DNA of 64,000 nt from Pseudomonadota bacterium (GTDB taxonomy: Bacteria; Pseudomonadota; Alphaproteobacteria; UBA828), in contig JAQBTG010000004.1 of the NCBI GenBank assembly GCA_027624955.1, positions 58,923 to 122,922 on the forward strand, written 5' to 3'. The notes under the pieces were generated by a model. It had not been told where the DNA came from and did not search any database. It worked only from the letters and a program-made list of their open reading frames with translations. A program made the translations under genes and the position numbers. Positions 1-8,322 of this stretch are shown here, piece after piece; within the stretch, counting starts at the first letter, position 1, and each line of letters opens with the position of its first letter.

Positions 1-1374
1 GACACTCACGGCGGTCACTATTACCGCTGCCAGCATGATCTTGTTGCCTTGAGTCTCGGTCAGACGGGCGAGATATGCAGGTAAGAGAAATCGGTCACTC
101 TCGATGGCGGGCTTAGATTCGGTTTTCCCCATCACCATCAACAATGTCGGAAATAGGAGAAACGAGGTGACAAATGTCACTGCCAAACCGGCACTCATCA
201 TCCACCCGAAATCGATCACCGGCTTGATTTCACTCACGACCAGGGAGCCAAATCCGATGATGGTCGTGAGCGCAGTGTACAGGCAGGGTTTCACCATTTT
301 ATGGATAGTGGTTCTGACCAACACCAACTGATCGTCATCGGGATAATCTCGATGGAGCTGGCGGTAACGCACGATCAAATGAATGTTCATCGAGATCGTA
401 ATGATCAGCATGAGGGCGAGAAAATTGGATGAGATAACGGTGACGTTCCAACTGCTCAATCCGAGAACGCCGACCATGACGAGGCCAGCGTAAAAGCAGC
501 TGAGCAACGGCAGCACGATCCAACGCAATTTACGGAAGATAATGGCGAGAACAATGATGAGAAACGCCAGCACGCCACCACCGAAGACAATTAGGTCGTT
601 GCGCACAAACGTCACCATGTCGTCGGCAATCATCGGTACCCCGCCGAGATACAGTTCGCCTTGCTCCCGGTAGTTCGCGGTGATGTCTCTGATCTGTGTA
701 ATATCTAAGTGGCGCTGCGCATTTAATGCTTCGCGAGCCTGAAGATATTCGCTTTCGATGCGTTTTAGGGTCTGTGTCTCCTCGGCAGAGAGACCAGAAG
801 ATTGTTTTTTGGCGCGCAGCTCACTTCGTGACTGCCGCAAGCTATTGTACTGCTGGTCTTCAACCAATCCCAACAGCAACGCGGTTGTTCGACCATCCAA
901 ACTGATGATGAGCTCGCGGTAAATAGGACTGGTGAGCAGCTCATCTTTGGCCCGACTCCGGTCGATACCGGGTTTTTCCAGGCTTGGTACGTCGTTGATC
1001 ATTTCTGTGAACGGTTTGTCCGAGCTTTTCAACAGCGGGGCGTCCAGTATCGTGAACACCGTGTCCACACCGGCGACTTTCCTGAGGTCTTCGCGAAGTT
1101 GCTTCAAGGACTCTAACGCTTGGTCCGAAAAGAGGTCGTTGTCGGGGGTGTATGTCACGATGAGCAAGTCGTTACTCGGATATCGCTTCTGGATCTCGCG
1201 GAATATCTTGAGGTCCACATCGTCTTCCAGCAACAAAGAGTCGGCCGATGCATCCAACGCGAAATCTTTAGTGTAATAGCCGAAGAAAACCAGAATTGAG
1301 AGCAGCGCGACCAGAACTAACTTAGGATTTCGGAGCACCAAAACTTCATAGGCGTGCGCGATCCCGGACGTCAT
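1..1374 (-). CDS. RND/MMPL-family exporter, C-terminus cut off by the window edge
   Basis: I translated the minus strand by hand: a single open frame starts at ATG 1374 and runs off position 1 (458 codons visible). The protein opens with a short cytoplasmic stretch and a membrane helix, then a long periplasmic domain (about residues 30-260) with a Glu/Gln/Arg-rich coiled-coil part near residues 170-220. A cluster of membrane helices follows, including the segment reading LIVFGGGVLAFLIIVLAII. This is the layout of half an RND superfamily protein of the MMPL/HpnN-like exporter type (COG1033). Substrate unknown; lipids or hopanoids are typical for relatives. Its ATG overlaps the alr stop (ATGA, 1371-1374), so it is translationally coupled to alr. 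Hand counts of four lines give about 52% GC, against about 64% in two alr lines, which may indicate a different history. Confidence 0.8.
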   Translation of the reverse strand, partial: MTSGIAHAYEVLVLRNPKLVLVALLSILVFFGYYTKDFALDASADSLLLEDDVDLKIFREIQKRYPSNDLLIVTYTPDNDLFSDQALESLKQLREDLRKVAGVDTVFTILDAPLLKSSDKPFTEMINDVPSLEKPGIDRSRAKDELLTSPIYRELIISLDGRTTALLLGLVEDQQYNSLRQSRSELRAKKQSSGLSAEETQTLKRIESEYLQAREALNAQRHLDITQIRDITANYREQGELYLGGVPMIADDMVTFVRNDLIVFGGGVLAFLIIVLAIIFRKLRWIVLPLLSCFYAGLVMVGVLGLSSWNVTVISSNFLALMLIITISMNIHLIVRYRQLHRDYPDDDQLVLVRTTIHKMVKPCLYTALTTIIGFGSLVVSEIKPVIDFGWMMSAGLAVTFVTSFLLFPTLLMVMGKTESKPAIESDRFLLPAYLARLTETQGNKIMLAAVIVTAVSV

Positions 1375-2522
1375 GCCGTTCCCTCACGTGCGATGCCGTT
1401 TTCGATATAGCGGCGCCGATAGCGTCGCCCCAGAGAGGTCAAAACCTCGTACCCGATGGTGCCGGCTTCGGCGGCAAATGCATCGATGGAATGGGGACCG
1501 CCGATCAAATTGACAAGCGCTCCGGGTTGGGCGTGTTCGCGCGGTATGTCGGTGACGTCGAGCGTAATCATATCCATCGACACCCGCCCGACGATCGGCA
1601 CCCGGGCGCCTCTCACATAGGCACAAGCCCGATTTGTGGCTTGGTTGCTGGCGCTACGCAAATATCCGTCAGCGTAGCCGACGGGCACGGTCGCAATTCG
1701 ACTTGGCCGCGTCACGACGTGCGCGGCACCATAGCCAACGCTCCGAGGGCTGTCAACGCGACGTACCTGCAGGATTTTCCCTTCTAAACGAACGACTTCC
1801 GACATTGGATTGGCTTTTCCAGGCGTTGGATTTAGACCGTACAGCGCCGCCCCGGGGCGCACCAAATCGAACTGAAACCGAGGGCCGAGAAAGATCGCGG
1901 AAGAGTTGGCCAAGCTCGATTCGGCGGCTGCCGCGACAGGGTTGAGCGCGGCCAAAGCCGTTTTGAACTCGCTCAATTGCGCCTCGTTCATCGCGGTTTC
2001 AGGCTGCTCGGCACAAGCCAAATGGCTCATCACCAAAGCGATATCTAGCCCGGCCAAACGCTCTGGCTCCGCCACCAGGCAGGCCACTTCCTCGGGTGGC
2101 AGGCCGAGGCGCGACATGCCGCTATCGATGTGCAGCACCGCTTTCTGCGTGCCGCCCTGATGTATATGAGCGCGCCAGAGTTCGATCTGGCCGAGATCGT
2201 TGAGAACCGGGGTGAGCGCGTGGCGCGAATACTCGGCGGCTTCGCCGGGCAGCGGGCCGAAAAAGGCATAAATTCGGCAGTCCGCCTGGACAGCGCGCAA
2301 GGCGATGGCTTCATCGAGCGACGCGGTGAAAAAATCTCGGCAACCGGCGCCATGGAGAGCCGGCGCCACGGCCGCCATCCCCAGTCCATAGGCATCCGCC
2401 TTGACCACCGCGCCGGCCCGTGCGCCCGCTTCGAGGCGCGCTGCCAGGGCGCGCCAGTTGGCCGCGATGGCGTCGAGGTCGATGCTAAGCTGGGCGCCCG
2501 CAAAGGCGTTCGACGGTATCAA
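1371..2522 (-). CDS. alr: Alanine racemase
   Basis: PLP-dependent interconversion of L- and D-alanine, supplying D-Ala for peptidoglycan. The PLP lysine is K41 in the VVKADAYGLG motif, and the second catalytic base is Y264 in SVGYGAAH. The N-terminal TIM barrel and C-terminal beta domain are both complete at 383 residues, the normal family length. The start follows dnaB by only 6 bases on the same strand, and the stop overlaps the exporter start, so dnaB-alr-exporter reads as one transcript. The dnaB-alr pairing is common in Alphaproteobacteria. A single biosynthetic alr is assumed; the sequence does not exclude a second copy elsewhere. Confidence 0.96.
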   Translation of the reverse strand: MIPSNAFAGAQLSIDLDAIAANWRALAARLEAGARAGAVVKADAYGLGMAAVAPALHGAGCRDFFTASLDEAIALRAVQADCRIYAFFGPLPGEAAEYSRHALTPVLNDLGQIELWRAHIHQGGTQKAVLHIDSGMSRLGLPPEEVACLVAEPERLAGLDIALVMSHLACAEQPETAMNEAQLSEFKTALAALNPVAAAAESSLANSSAIFLGPRFQFDLVRPGAALYGLNPTPGKANPMSEVVRLEGKILQVRRVDSPRSVGYGAAHVVTRPSRIATVPVGYADGYLRSASNQATNRACAYVRGARVPIVGRVSMDMITLDVTDIPREHAQPGALVNLIGGPHSIDAFAAEAGTIGYEVLTSLGRRYRRRYIENGIAREGTA

Positions 2523-2528
2523 GCGCGC

Positions 2529-4037
2529 TCAGAATGGCGCGTCGTCGGCTATCTGACTATGCGCGCGGTCGTAATCCCCGAAGCGGGTGAGATACTCGTT
2601 GAAGTACATATCGACTTTGCCGATCGGGCCGTGACGCTGCTTGGCGACGATCACTTCCGCCAGATTATGCACGCGTTCCATGCGCTCCATCCATTCGGCA
2701 TGTTCAGCAGTGCCGTCTTCGGGCTGCTTGCGGGCGAGGTAATATTGTTCACGGTAGATAAACATCACGACGTCCGCGTCTTGTTCGATCGATCCCGATT
2801 CGCGGAGGTCAGAAAGTTGCGGCCGCTTGTCGTCGCGCTGCTCCACTGCCCGCGATAATTGCGAAAGCGCCATCACCGGTAAATTCAGCTCCTTGGCCAA
2901 GGCCTTCAGCCCCTGCGTGATTTCGGAGACCTCCTGCACCCGGTTGTTGAGGCGCATACTGCTGGACGGGCGCAGGAGCTGGAGATAATCGACGATCACT
3001 AGGGAAAGACCGTGCTGGCGTTTGAGGCGGCGCGCGCGGGCGCGCAGGCCGGCGACGGAGAGCGCCGGCGTATCGTCGATATACAATGGCAGGCTTTCGA
3101 TTTCCTGGCTGGCGCGTACGACTCTGCTGAATTCGGCGTCGCTCAATTCGCCGCGACGCAGTTTTTCCGAGGAAATTTCCGAGCGTTCGGCCAAAAGCCG
3201 TGTCGCCAACTGCTCAGATGACATTTCCAGCGAGAACAAGCCGACCTTTGCGCCGTGCTCGGCCACGACATTGCCCTGATCATCCTTTTCCTGCTTGTAG
3301 GCGAGCGCCGCATTGAAGGCGATATTGGTGGCCAGGGCGGATTTCCCCATGCCCGGACGGCCTGCGAGAATGATCAGATCTGAAGGATGCAGGCCGCCCA
3401 GCAGCTTATCCATATCTATAAATCCGGTAGAGGTACCGGACAGCTGGCCGTCGCGCTTGCAGGCCTGGGTGATCATGTCGAGAGCGACGCGGAGCGGCAC
3501 ATCGAGGGAACGGAATCCGCCTTCGGCGCCACCTTCCTCGGCCAATTTGAACAGTTTATGTTCGGAATTCTCGATCTGGGCGACGGCGCTTTCATCGAGC
3601 GAGGCGTCATAGGCCTCATTGACCATGTCTTCGCCGATGCTGATCAATTCACGCCGCATCGCCAAGTCATATATGGCGCGGCCATAATGCTCGGCATTGA
3701 TGATCGTCACCGCAGAGCCGGCCAGCCGGGCGAGATATTGTGCGCCGCCGACGTCGGACAGTGAATCGTCATTGTCAAAATAATGCTTGAGGGTCACCGG
3801 GCTGGCGATTTGTCCGCGTTCAATCATTTTGAGAATGGCCTCGAATATGCGGCCATGCACGGGCAGATAGAAATGTGGCGGTTCGAGGAAGGTCGCGACT
3901 TGATTGAGCGCTTCGTTATTGATCAGGATTGCGCCTAAGAGCGCTTGCTCTGCTTCAAGATTGTGCGGCAGGGTGCGATAGCTCGGAAGCTGCCCGTCAA
4001 CTTCCTGAATGCTGTTTATCGCGCTGCTTGGTCCCAT
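2529..4037 (-). CDS. dnaB: Replicative DNA helicase DnaB
   Basis: Hexameric helicase that unwinds DNA at the replication fork. The N-terminal DnaB domain (about residues 22-125) precedes a RecA-like ATPase with Walker A GRPGMGKS at residues 226-233. The Walker B region is VIVDYLQLL, followed by the SQLSRAVEQR and LSDLRESGSIEQDADVV segments typical of the family. At 502 residues it has normal length with no intein. It lies between cfa (111 bases upstream) and alr (6 bases downstream). The start is ATG 4037; in-frame alternatives would cut into the conserved LPHNLEAEQALLGA segment. Confidence 0.97.
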   Translation of the reverse strand: MGPSSAINSIQEVDGQLPSYRTLPHNLEAEQALLGAILINNEALNQVATFLEPPHFYLPVHGRIFEAILKMIERGQIASPVTLKHYFDNDDSLSDVGGAQYLARLAGSAVTIINAEHYGRAIYDLAMRRELISIGEDMVNEAYDASLDESAVAQIENSEHKLFKLAEEGGAEGGFRSLDVPLRVALDMITQACKRDGQLSGTSTGFIDMDKLLGGLHPSDLIILAGRPGMGKSALATNIAFNAALAYKQEKDDQGNVVAEHGAKVGLFSLEMSSEQLATRLLAERSEISSEKLRRGELSDAEFSRVVRASQEIESLPLYIDDTPALSVAGLRARARRLKRQHGLSLVIVDYLQLLRPSSSMRLNNRVQEVSEITQGLKALAKELNLPVMALSQLSRAVEQRDDKRPQLSDLRESGSIEQDADVVMFIYREQYYLARKQPEDGTAEHAEWMERMERVHNLAEVIVAKQRHGPIGKVDMYFNEYLTRFGDYDRAHSQIADDAPF

Positions 4038-4148
4038 GAACCCTTATACATCATAGCAAGACGGCTTCGATACCACGGCGCCCTCTCGCGGGCAAAAATT
4101 ACCTGTAAAAGTTTGCGGTAATTATGGGGATAACTTGCGGCGCGGCAC

Positions 4149-5363
4149 TCAGACTGGGTGGTCGCGCTTCCATTCGGACAAATAATCTCGCGTGAGCGGC
4201 GCGGCGTCCTGTTGGCGGGCGATCTGAATTTGCGCGACCATGTGATCCTGACGGCGGAATGCGGTTTCCGCCCCGGCCAGATAAAACTCCCACATGCGGC
4301 TGAAACGCTCGTCATAAATCGCTTTCACCTTGTCTCGGTTGGCGCGGAAGTTTGCCGACCAGTGCCTGAGTGTCTCAGCATAATGGACGCGAAGAATTTC
4401 CACATCGAGCACTTGTAGGCCGGTCGGTTCAATCGCCGCGAATATCTCTGATAGAGAAGGCGTATAGCCGCCCGGAAAGATATATTTGCGCAGCCACGGA
4501 TTGGTGACGCTGGGGCCATCCCATCGGGCAATCGTATGCAGCACCGCTACGCCGTCCTCGGCGAGCAAGGATTTCAATTTTCTGAAGAATTGTGTGTAGT
4601 ACTTGACGCCGACATGCTCAAACATGCCGACCGAGACGATGCGGTCATAGACCCCAGTCTCCAGGCGATAATCGCGCAAATCGAAGCGCACATGATCGGC
4701 GATGCCGAGTTTCTTGACCCGTTCCGTGGCGTAGGCTTGCTGCTCGGTGGAGAGCGTCAGGCCAGTTACTTGGGCGCCCGTCACCTGATGCAGATAGATG
4801 CCGAGCCCCCCCCAACCCGAGCCGATATCGAGCAACTTTAGGCCCGGGCGGTCGAGCACCAGCTTCGACGCAAGGTGATGCTTTTTCGCCAATTGTGCCT
4901 GTTCCAGGCTGTCGTTCGGGGTTTGAAAATAGGCGCAGGAATATTGCCGGTCGCTATCGAGGAAAAGATCGAACAATTCGTCCGAGAGGTCGTAATGATG
5001 CGCCACATTTTTGCGCGCTCTGCTCACCGGATTATACTGCTGAATCGGTCGCACAAAGGGCGTTAGCCAGTTGCGGAACCGGATCACCTTGGTTGCTTCC
5101 AACTTGTTGAGATTGGCGCCCATCAGATCGATAAGGTCGATGATCTGGCCGCCATCCTCGACCGTCAGCGTGCCGTCCATATAGCCTTCGCCCACCGCTA
5201 GGCGTGGGTTCCAGAACAGCTTGTAGTGGAGTGATGTATCGTGCAACCGGACCGTGACCTGCGGTCCCGGCGTGCCGGCATATTCATGCAGCTTGCCGCG
5301 CCCATCGATGACCCGAAGCGTGCCCCAGCTCATCAATGCCTTAAAGAGTACCCCGCAGAGCAT
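4149..5363 (-). CDS. cfa: Cyclopropane-fatty-acyl-phospholipid synthase-like methyltransferase
   Basis: Transfers a methylene group from SAM to unsaturated acyl chains of membrane phospholipids. The SAM-binding motif LLDIGSGWGGLG lies near residues 178-189. Family segments such as HHYDLSDELFDLFLD and the YIFPGGYTPSL region are present. The frame is open up to 5474, but that longer form would overlap the 3' end of rplI and adds a Pro/Arg/Gln-rich tail unlike the family. I therefore chose ATG 5363, just after the rplI stop, which gives 404 residues, the usual size. Its place between rplI and dnaB is not the textbook order, so it may be an insertion into the ribosomal-replication block. Confidence 0.9.
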   Translation of the reverse strand: MLCGVLFKALMSWGTLRVIDGRGKLHEYAGTPGPQVTVRLHDTSLHYKLFWNPRLAVGEGYMDGTLTVEDGGQIIDLIDLMGANLNKLEATKVIRFRNWLTPFVRPIQQYNPVSRARKNVAHHYDLSDELFDLFLDSDRQYSCAYFQTPNDSLEQAQLAKKHHLASKLVLDRPGLKLLDIGSGWGGLGIYLHQVTGAQVTGLTLSTEQQAYATERVKKLGIADHVRFDLRDYRLETGVYDRIVSVGMFEHVGVKYYTQFFRKLKSLLAEDGVAVLHTIARWDGPSVTNPWLRKYIFPGGYTPSLSEIFAAIEPTGLQVLDVEILRVHYAETLRHWSANFRANRDKVKAIYDERFSRMWEFYLAGAETAFRRQDHMVAQIQIARQQDAAPLTRDYLSEWKRDHPV

Positions 5364-5385
5364 GGCGCTGCTTTCGGCCGTGGGG

Positions 5386-6102
5386 TCAGCCGCCTGTTGT
5401 TTCCGCCTTTGCGGCGGTGGCATCGCCCGATTCACTTTCACCGGGCGCATCTGAATTGGGTTGCTGCTCGTCACTACCCGCCGAAGATTCTTCGGATTCG
5501 GTCATGACCTCCAAAACTTCTTCCTGCTTCTCGAACACAGCCGCCGCCGCCTCGGCAATTTCCGCTCTGGCGGCCTCAGCCTCTTCTCGCTCGTCGAGCG
5601 CGTCCTGCTCATGCGCCGGTAAAATGGAACCGCCCTTAGCCTGAGTCTCAGCCTCGTCCGTCGAGCGCGCCACGTTGGCCTTGACCGTCACGATCACCTC
5701 CGGGTGGACCGCGACGCGAACTTCGAAAATACCGAGCGTTTTGATGGGTCTATCAAGGCGCACTTGCTGGCGCTTAATGTCGACTCCGGTGGCGATTATG
5801 GCGTCGGCGATGTCGCGCGCGGTGACCGAGCCATAAAGCTGAAATGTGTCACTGGCCTGGCGGATGAGGACGAAATCCTTGCCTTCGATCTTCTCAGCGC
5901 CAGTAAGGGCCGCACCGCGCCGCTCATCGTTGATCTTCTCCAGCGCTTCGCGCTCGTGCTCGAAACGCTGCTGGTTTGCGTCGGTCGCGCGCAGGGCTTT
6001 TTTCTGCGGCAACAAAAAATTTCGGGCATAGCCATCCTTGACGCGGACGGTTTCACCCAGACCGCCAAGTCTCTCGATGCGCTCGAGCAAGATGATATCC
6101 AT
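5386..6102 (-). CDS. rplI: 50S ribosomal protein L9 with a long acidic C-terminal tail
   Basis: Large-subunit protein binding 23S rRNA. The N-terminal domain MDIILLERIERLGGLGETV is canonical, with GYARNFLLPQKKA following. Start ATG 6102 is preceded by GAGGAG at good spacing; the eight extra residues of the longer frame are not used. At 238 residues it is much longer than the roughly 150 of E. coli L9. The extra C-terminal part (from about residue 180) is Ala/Glu/Ser-rich and strongly acidic, ending in a Ser/Asp/Glu/Gly low-complexity tail. Extended L9 is known in Alphaproteobacteria, though this tail is long. Same operon as rpsF and rpsR. Confidence 0.96.
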   Translation of the reverse strand: MDIILLERIERLGGLGETVRVKDGYARNFLLPQKKALRATDANQQRFEHEREALEKINDERRGAALTGAEKIEGKDFVLIRQASDTFQLYGSVTARDIADAIIATGVDIKRQQVRLDRPIKTLGIFEVRVAVHPEVIVTVKANVARSTDEAETQAKGGSILPAHEQDALDEREEAEAARAEIAEAAAAVFEKQEEVLEVMTESEESSAGSDEQQPNSDAPGESESGDATAAKAETTGG

Positions 6103-6146
6103 GGCTAACGACTCCTCGATGGGCACGTTCCGCGGATGCGGACGTT

Positions 6147-6162
6147 CCGTCTGATCAGACGG
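6147..6162. repeat. Perfect 16-bp palindrome between rpsR and rplI
   Basis: CCGTCTGATCAGACGG is a perfect inverted repeat (8-base arms) located 3 bases after the rpsR stop codon on the minus strand. As RNA it would form a 6-bp stem with a GATC loop. No T-run follows on the minus strand, so it is not a standard intrinsic terminator. It could act as an RNA processing or stability element adjusting S18 versus L9 yield, or as a protein-binding site. Function not known. Confidence 0.5.
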
Positions 6163-6165
6163 TTG

Positions 6166-6522
6166 TTATTTTACGACGTAAGGGAGGAGCGCCAAATGAC
6201 GGGCCCGCTTGATCGCGCGGGCCAATTCGCGCTGCTTCTTGATGGATACGGCAGTAATGCGGCTAGGCACAATCTTCCCGCGCTCGGACAGGAACCGGGA
6301 CAACATCTTGGTGTCTTTGTAATCGATCTTTGGCGCGTTTGCCCCACTGAACGGGCAGGATTTGCGCCGGCGAAAAAACGGCCTGCGAGGAAATGCCCCC
6401 GAACCTGCGTCTCCGCCACCTTCGCGCGGTCCGCCGCGTCCGCCAGACCGTTCTGAGTCACCAAAGCGTGGTCCGTCGTTTCCGCCGCGTCCGCCGCCGC
6501 GGCCTTCTGACACATCAACCAT
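6166..6522 (-). CDS. rpsR: 30S ribosomal protein S18 with an RGG-like N-terminal extension
   Basis: Small-subunit protein that pairs with S6 on the platform. The conserved core is complete: [36 protein letters not shown] and [20 protein letters not shown] chose ATG 6522 (118 residues) because the longer open frame merely reads through the rpsF 3' end. The first 40 or so residues form a Gly/Arg/Asp-rich stretch with repeated GGRGG-type units, absent from the 75-residue E. coli protein. rpsF lies directly upstream (stop 6542). The extension may contact rRNA or the similarly RG-rich S6 tail; that is inference. Confidence 0.95.
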   Translation of the reverse strand: MVDVSEGRGGGRGGNDGPRFGDSERSGGRGGPREGGGDAGSGAFPRRPFFRRRKSCPFSGANAPKIDYKDTKMLSRFLSERGKIVPSRITAVSIKKQRELARAIKRARHLALLPYVVK

Positions 6523-6541
6523 GTTCAACTCCGCTCTGAAC

Positions 6542-7075
6542 TCATTCCGGGGCCACCTCGGCCACGGTCTCCGTCTTAGTCTCTGTCTTGGTCTCTGCTG
6601 CAGCGTCACTCGCGCCAGCGCTGGCCGCAGGCTTGTCCGCGGCTACATTCACGGCCGCAGGACCGGGCTTATTTTCTTGTGCATCAGACCGTCCGCCGCC
6701 ATGCTCGCCGTCGCGGCTGCGATATTCGCCCCTGCCGCGGGTATCGCGAGATCCCTTTGACTGCATGACTGTTGAGGGTTCGGGGTCAAGAGCATCCACC
6801 CTGATCGTTAGATAGCGCATTACATCTTCGTTGATGCGCATATTGCGTTCCATTTCGGCGATCGCTTCCGCTGGAGCATCAATGTGCATGTGCAAATAAT
6901 GGCCTTTGCGGTTTTTCTTGATCCGGTAGGTCAGGCTGCGCAGGCCCCAATATTCGGTCTTCGGCACAGCGCCACCATTGTCGCGAACAATTGTCTGAAA
7001 TTGCTCGGACAGGCCCTCGACCTGTTGTCCCGATATGTCGGGGCGCGCAATTAACGTGCTCTCATAGAGCGGCAT
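6542..7075 (-). CDS. rpsF: 30S ribosomal protein S6 with a long low-complexity tail
   Basis: S6 forms a heterodimer with S18. The core (residues 1-100) contains [34 protein letters not shown] and the [13 protein letters not shown] strand. The remaining 75 or so residues are low complexity: an Arg/Gly/Ser/Asp-rich part ([19 protein letters not shown]), then an Ala-rich part, then [11 protein letters not shown] and an acidic end. Total 177 residues against 131 in E. coli. ATG 7075 has a GGGAGAAG ribosome-binding site about 8 bases upstream. First gene of the minus-strand operon rpsF-rpsR-rplI; a promoter candidate lies at 7204-7231. Confidence 0.96.
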   Translation of the reverse strand: MPLYESTLIARPDISGQQVEGLSEQFQTIVRDNGGAVPKTEYWGLRSLTYRIKKNRKGHYLHMHIDAPAEAIAEMERNMRINEDVMRYLTIRVDALDPEPSTVMQSKGSRDTRGRGEYRSRDGEHGGGRSDAQENKPGPAAVNVAADKPAASAGASDAAAETKTETKTETVAEVAPE

Positions 7076-7167
7076 GTCGAGGCTTCTCCCAAATTTCGTA
7101 TACAGTATTCACGTTTTGCGGTTCAGACTTGACCCGAGTTGGGCGCGCCGAATACACCAAAACCGCC

Positions 7168-7180
7168 ACAAACAGTTTGT
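7168..7180. promoter_or_regulatory. 13-bp inverted repeat in the rpsF leader
   Basis: ACAAAC-A-GTTTGT is a perfect inverted repeat about 90 bases upstream of the rpsF start and shortly downstream of the predicted rpsF transcription start. It could be an operator or a leader hairpin. In several bacteria the rpsF leader binds the S6:S18 complex; the leader here also holds GCGGTT and AACCGC segments able to pair. Whether the known motif is present cannot be decided by eye. Confidence 0.35.
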
Positions 7181-7203
7181 TCGCAGCGCTGCTAAGGCGC
7201 CGC

Positions 7204-7231
7204 ACTATACAGGATTGCCTCTACCGTGCAA
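7204..7231 (-). promoter_or_regulatory. Candidate rpsF promoter
   Basis: On the minus strand TTGCAC (7231-7226), a 16-base spacer and TATAGT (7209-7204) resemble a sigma-70 promoter with a good -10 element. Transcription would start near 7197 and give a leader of about 120 bases before rpsF. Confidence 0.45.
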
Positions 7232-7237
7232 GGGCGC

Positions 7238-7266
7238 TTGACAGGGCGTCGAGTGCAGTCAACTTT
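7238..7266 (+). promoter_or_regulatory. Candidate fabD promoter
   Basis: A perfect TTGACA (7238-7243) is followed after 17 bases by AACTTT, a poor -10 match. It is placed back to back with the rpsF promoter and would leave a leader of about 45 bases before the fabD GTG. The -35 element carries most of the evidence. Confidence 0.35.
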
Positions 7267-7317
7267 GGCTCGCTCGATGAATTGATCGGGGGCGCAAACC
7301 AGGGAGAATTGCGGGAC

Positions 7318-8271
7318 GTGCAGCGAGCATTCGTGTTTCCCGGACAGGGGTCGCAAAAGGTTGGAATGGGGCAGGATTTGGCGCAGGCATTCGCCGCCGC
7401 GCGTGAGGTTTTCGAAGAAGTGGACGAAGCTCTGGGAGAGAAACTCTCAGCCACGATATTTAACGGTCCCGATGAGGAATTGCGCCTAACAAGGAACACC
7501 CAGCCGGCGTTGATGGCGATGTCCATGGCTGTGATCCGGGTTATCGAGCAAGAAAGCGGGCAAAAGGTCGCGGCGCTAGCCGCCGCAGTGGCCGGACACT
7601 CCCTAGGTGAATATTCTGCCCTGGCTGTGGCAGGCGCGATTTCCCTTCCAGATGCCGCGCGCCTCCTTCGGTTGCGCGGAGATGCCATGCAGCGCGCGGT
7701 GCCAGTGGGCGAAGGTGCGATGACGGCGCTGTTGGGCGCCGATTTGGCCGTGGCCGAAGAAATCGCCGCCGAAGCCACGAGCGATCCGGCCTCGGCTGAA
7801 GTGTGTACGCTGGCCAATGACAACGCACCCGGACAGGTCGTACTCAGCGGTAGCAAGGCGGCAATTGACCGCGCCATCGTGCTCGCCGGCGAGAAGGGCG
7901 TGCGCAAGGCGGTTCTCCTGCCGGTTAGTGCGCCATTTCACTGCCCATTGATGGCACCTGCCGCCGAAGCCATGGCCACGGCCCTGGCGAATGTCGATAT
8001 TCGCCCACCTTCGGTTCCAGTATTCGCCAATGTCAGTGCCCGTCCGGTGTATGAGCCCGATAAGATTCGCGATCTCCTGGTACGCCAAGTGACAGCCATG
8101 GTTCGGTGGCGGGAATGCGTGGCGGCGATGGCCGCCGAGGGGGTCGAAATGCTGGTCGAGACCGGTGCTGGAACTGTCTTGAAGAGTCTAACGCGGCGCA
8201 TCGACCCGGAATTGAACGCGGTTGCCGTGGGCGGCATCGATGAAATTGAGAGTTTTCTAAAGTCATTGTGA
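7318..8271 (+). CDS. fabD: Malonyl-CoA:ACP transacylase
   Basis: Loads malonyl groups from CoA onto acyl carrier protein to feed fatty-acid elongation. The family opening QRAFVFPGQGSQKVGMG directly follows a GTG at 7318 with AGGGAG 11 bases upstream. The open frame extends back to 6991, but that part overlaps rpsF and has no FabD similarity. Catalytic Ser95 sits in GHSLGEYSA and His208 in SAPFHCPLM. The length of 317 residues is normal. First gene of fabD-fabG-acpP-fabF, the usual alphaproteobacterial order. Confidence 0.96.
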   Translation: MQRAFVFPGQGSQKVGMGQDLAQAFAAAREVFEEVDEALGEKLSATIFNGPDEELRLTRNTQPALMAMSMAVIRVIEQESGQKVAALAAAVAGHSLGEYSALAVAGAISLPDAARLLRLRGDAMQRAVPVGEGAMTALLGADLAVAEEIAAEATSDPASAEVCTLANDNAPGQVVLSGSKAAIDRAIVLAGEKGVRKAVLLPVSAPFHCPLMAPAAEAMATALANVDIRPPSVPVFANVSARPVYEPDKIRDLLVRQVTAMVRWRECVAAMAAEGVEMLVETGAGTVLKSLTRRIDPELNAVAVGGIDEIESFLKSL

Positions 8272-8322
8272 GCGAGAGAATGGTGAGCGAGAAAATGGAA
8301 TGGCGAGCGAGAAATTGGAATG
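8269..8322 (+). repeat. Imperfect tandem repeat across the fabD-fabG junction
   Basis: Three imperfect copies of a 15-20 base unit built on GAGCGAGAAAATGGAATG run from the fabD stop to the fabG start; the last copy supplies the fabG ATG. Each copy carries an ATG, so the slipped copies look like duplications of a ribosome-binding-site/start region. The out-of-frame upstream ATGs could affect fabG translation. Confidence 0.7.

Noticed and set aside
2130..2858. 242-residue plus-strand frame over alr and dnaB
   Set aside because: Antisense shadow of two well-supported genes; no family features.
2529..4037. Intein in DnaB
   Set aside because: DnaB is a frequent intein host, but the length of 502 residues and uninterrupted motifs exclude one here.
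6991..7317. Long upstream part of the fabD open frame
   Set aside because: It overlaps the start of rpsF and the divergent promoter region and shows no family similarity; the FabD signature begins at GTG 7318 with a ribosome-binding site.
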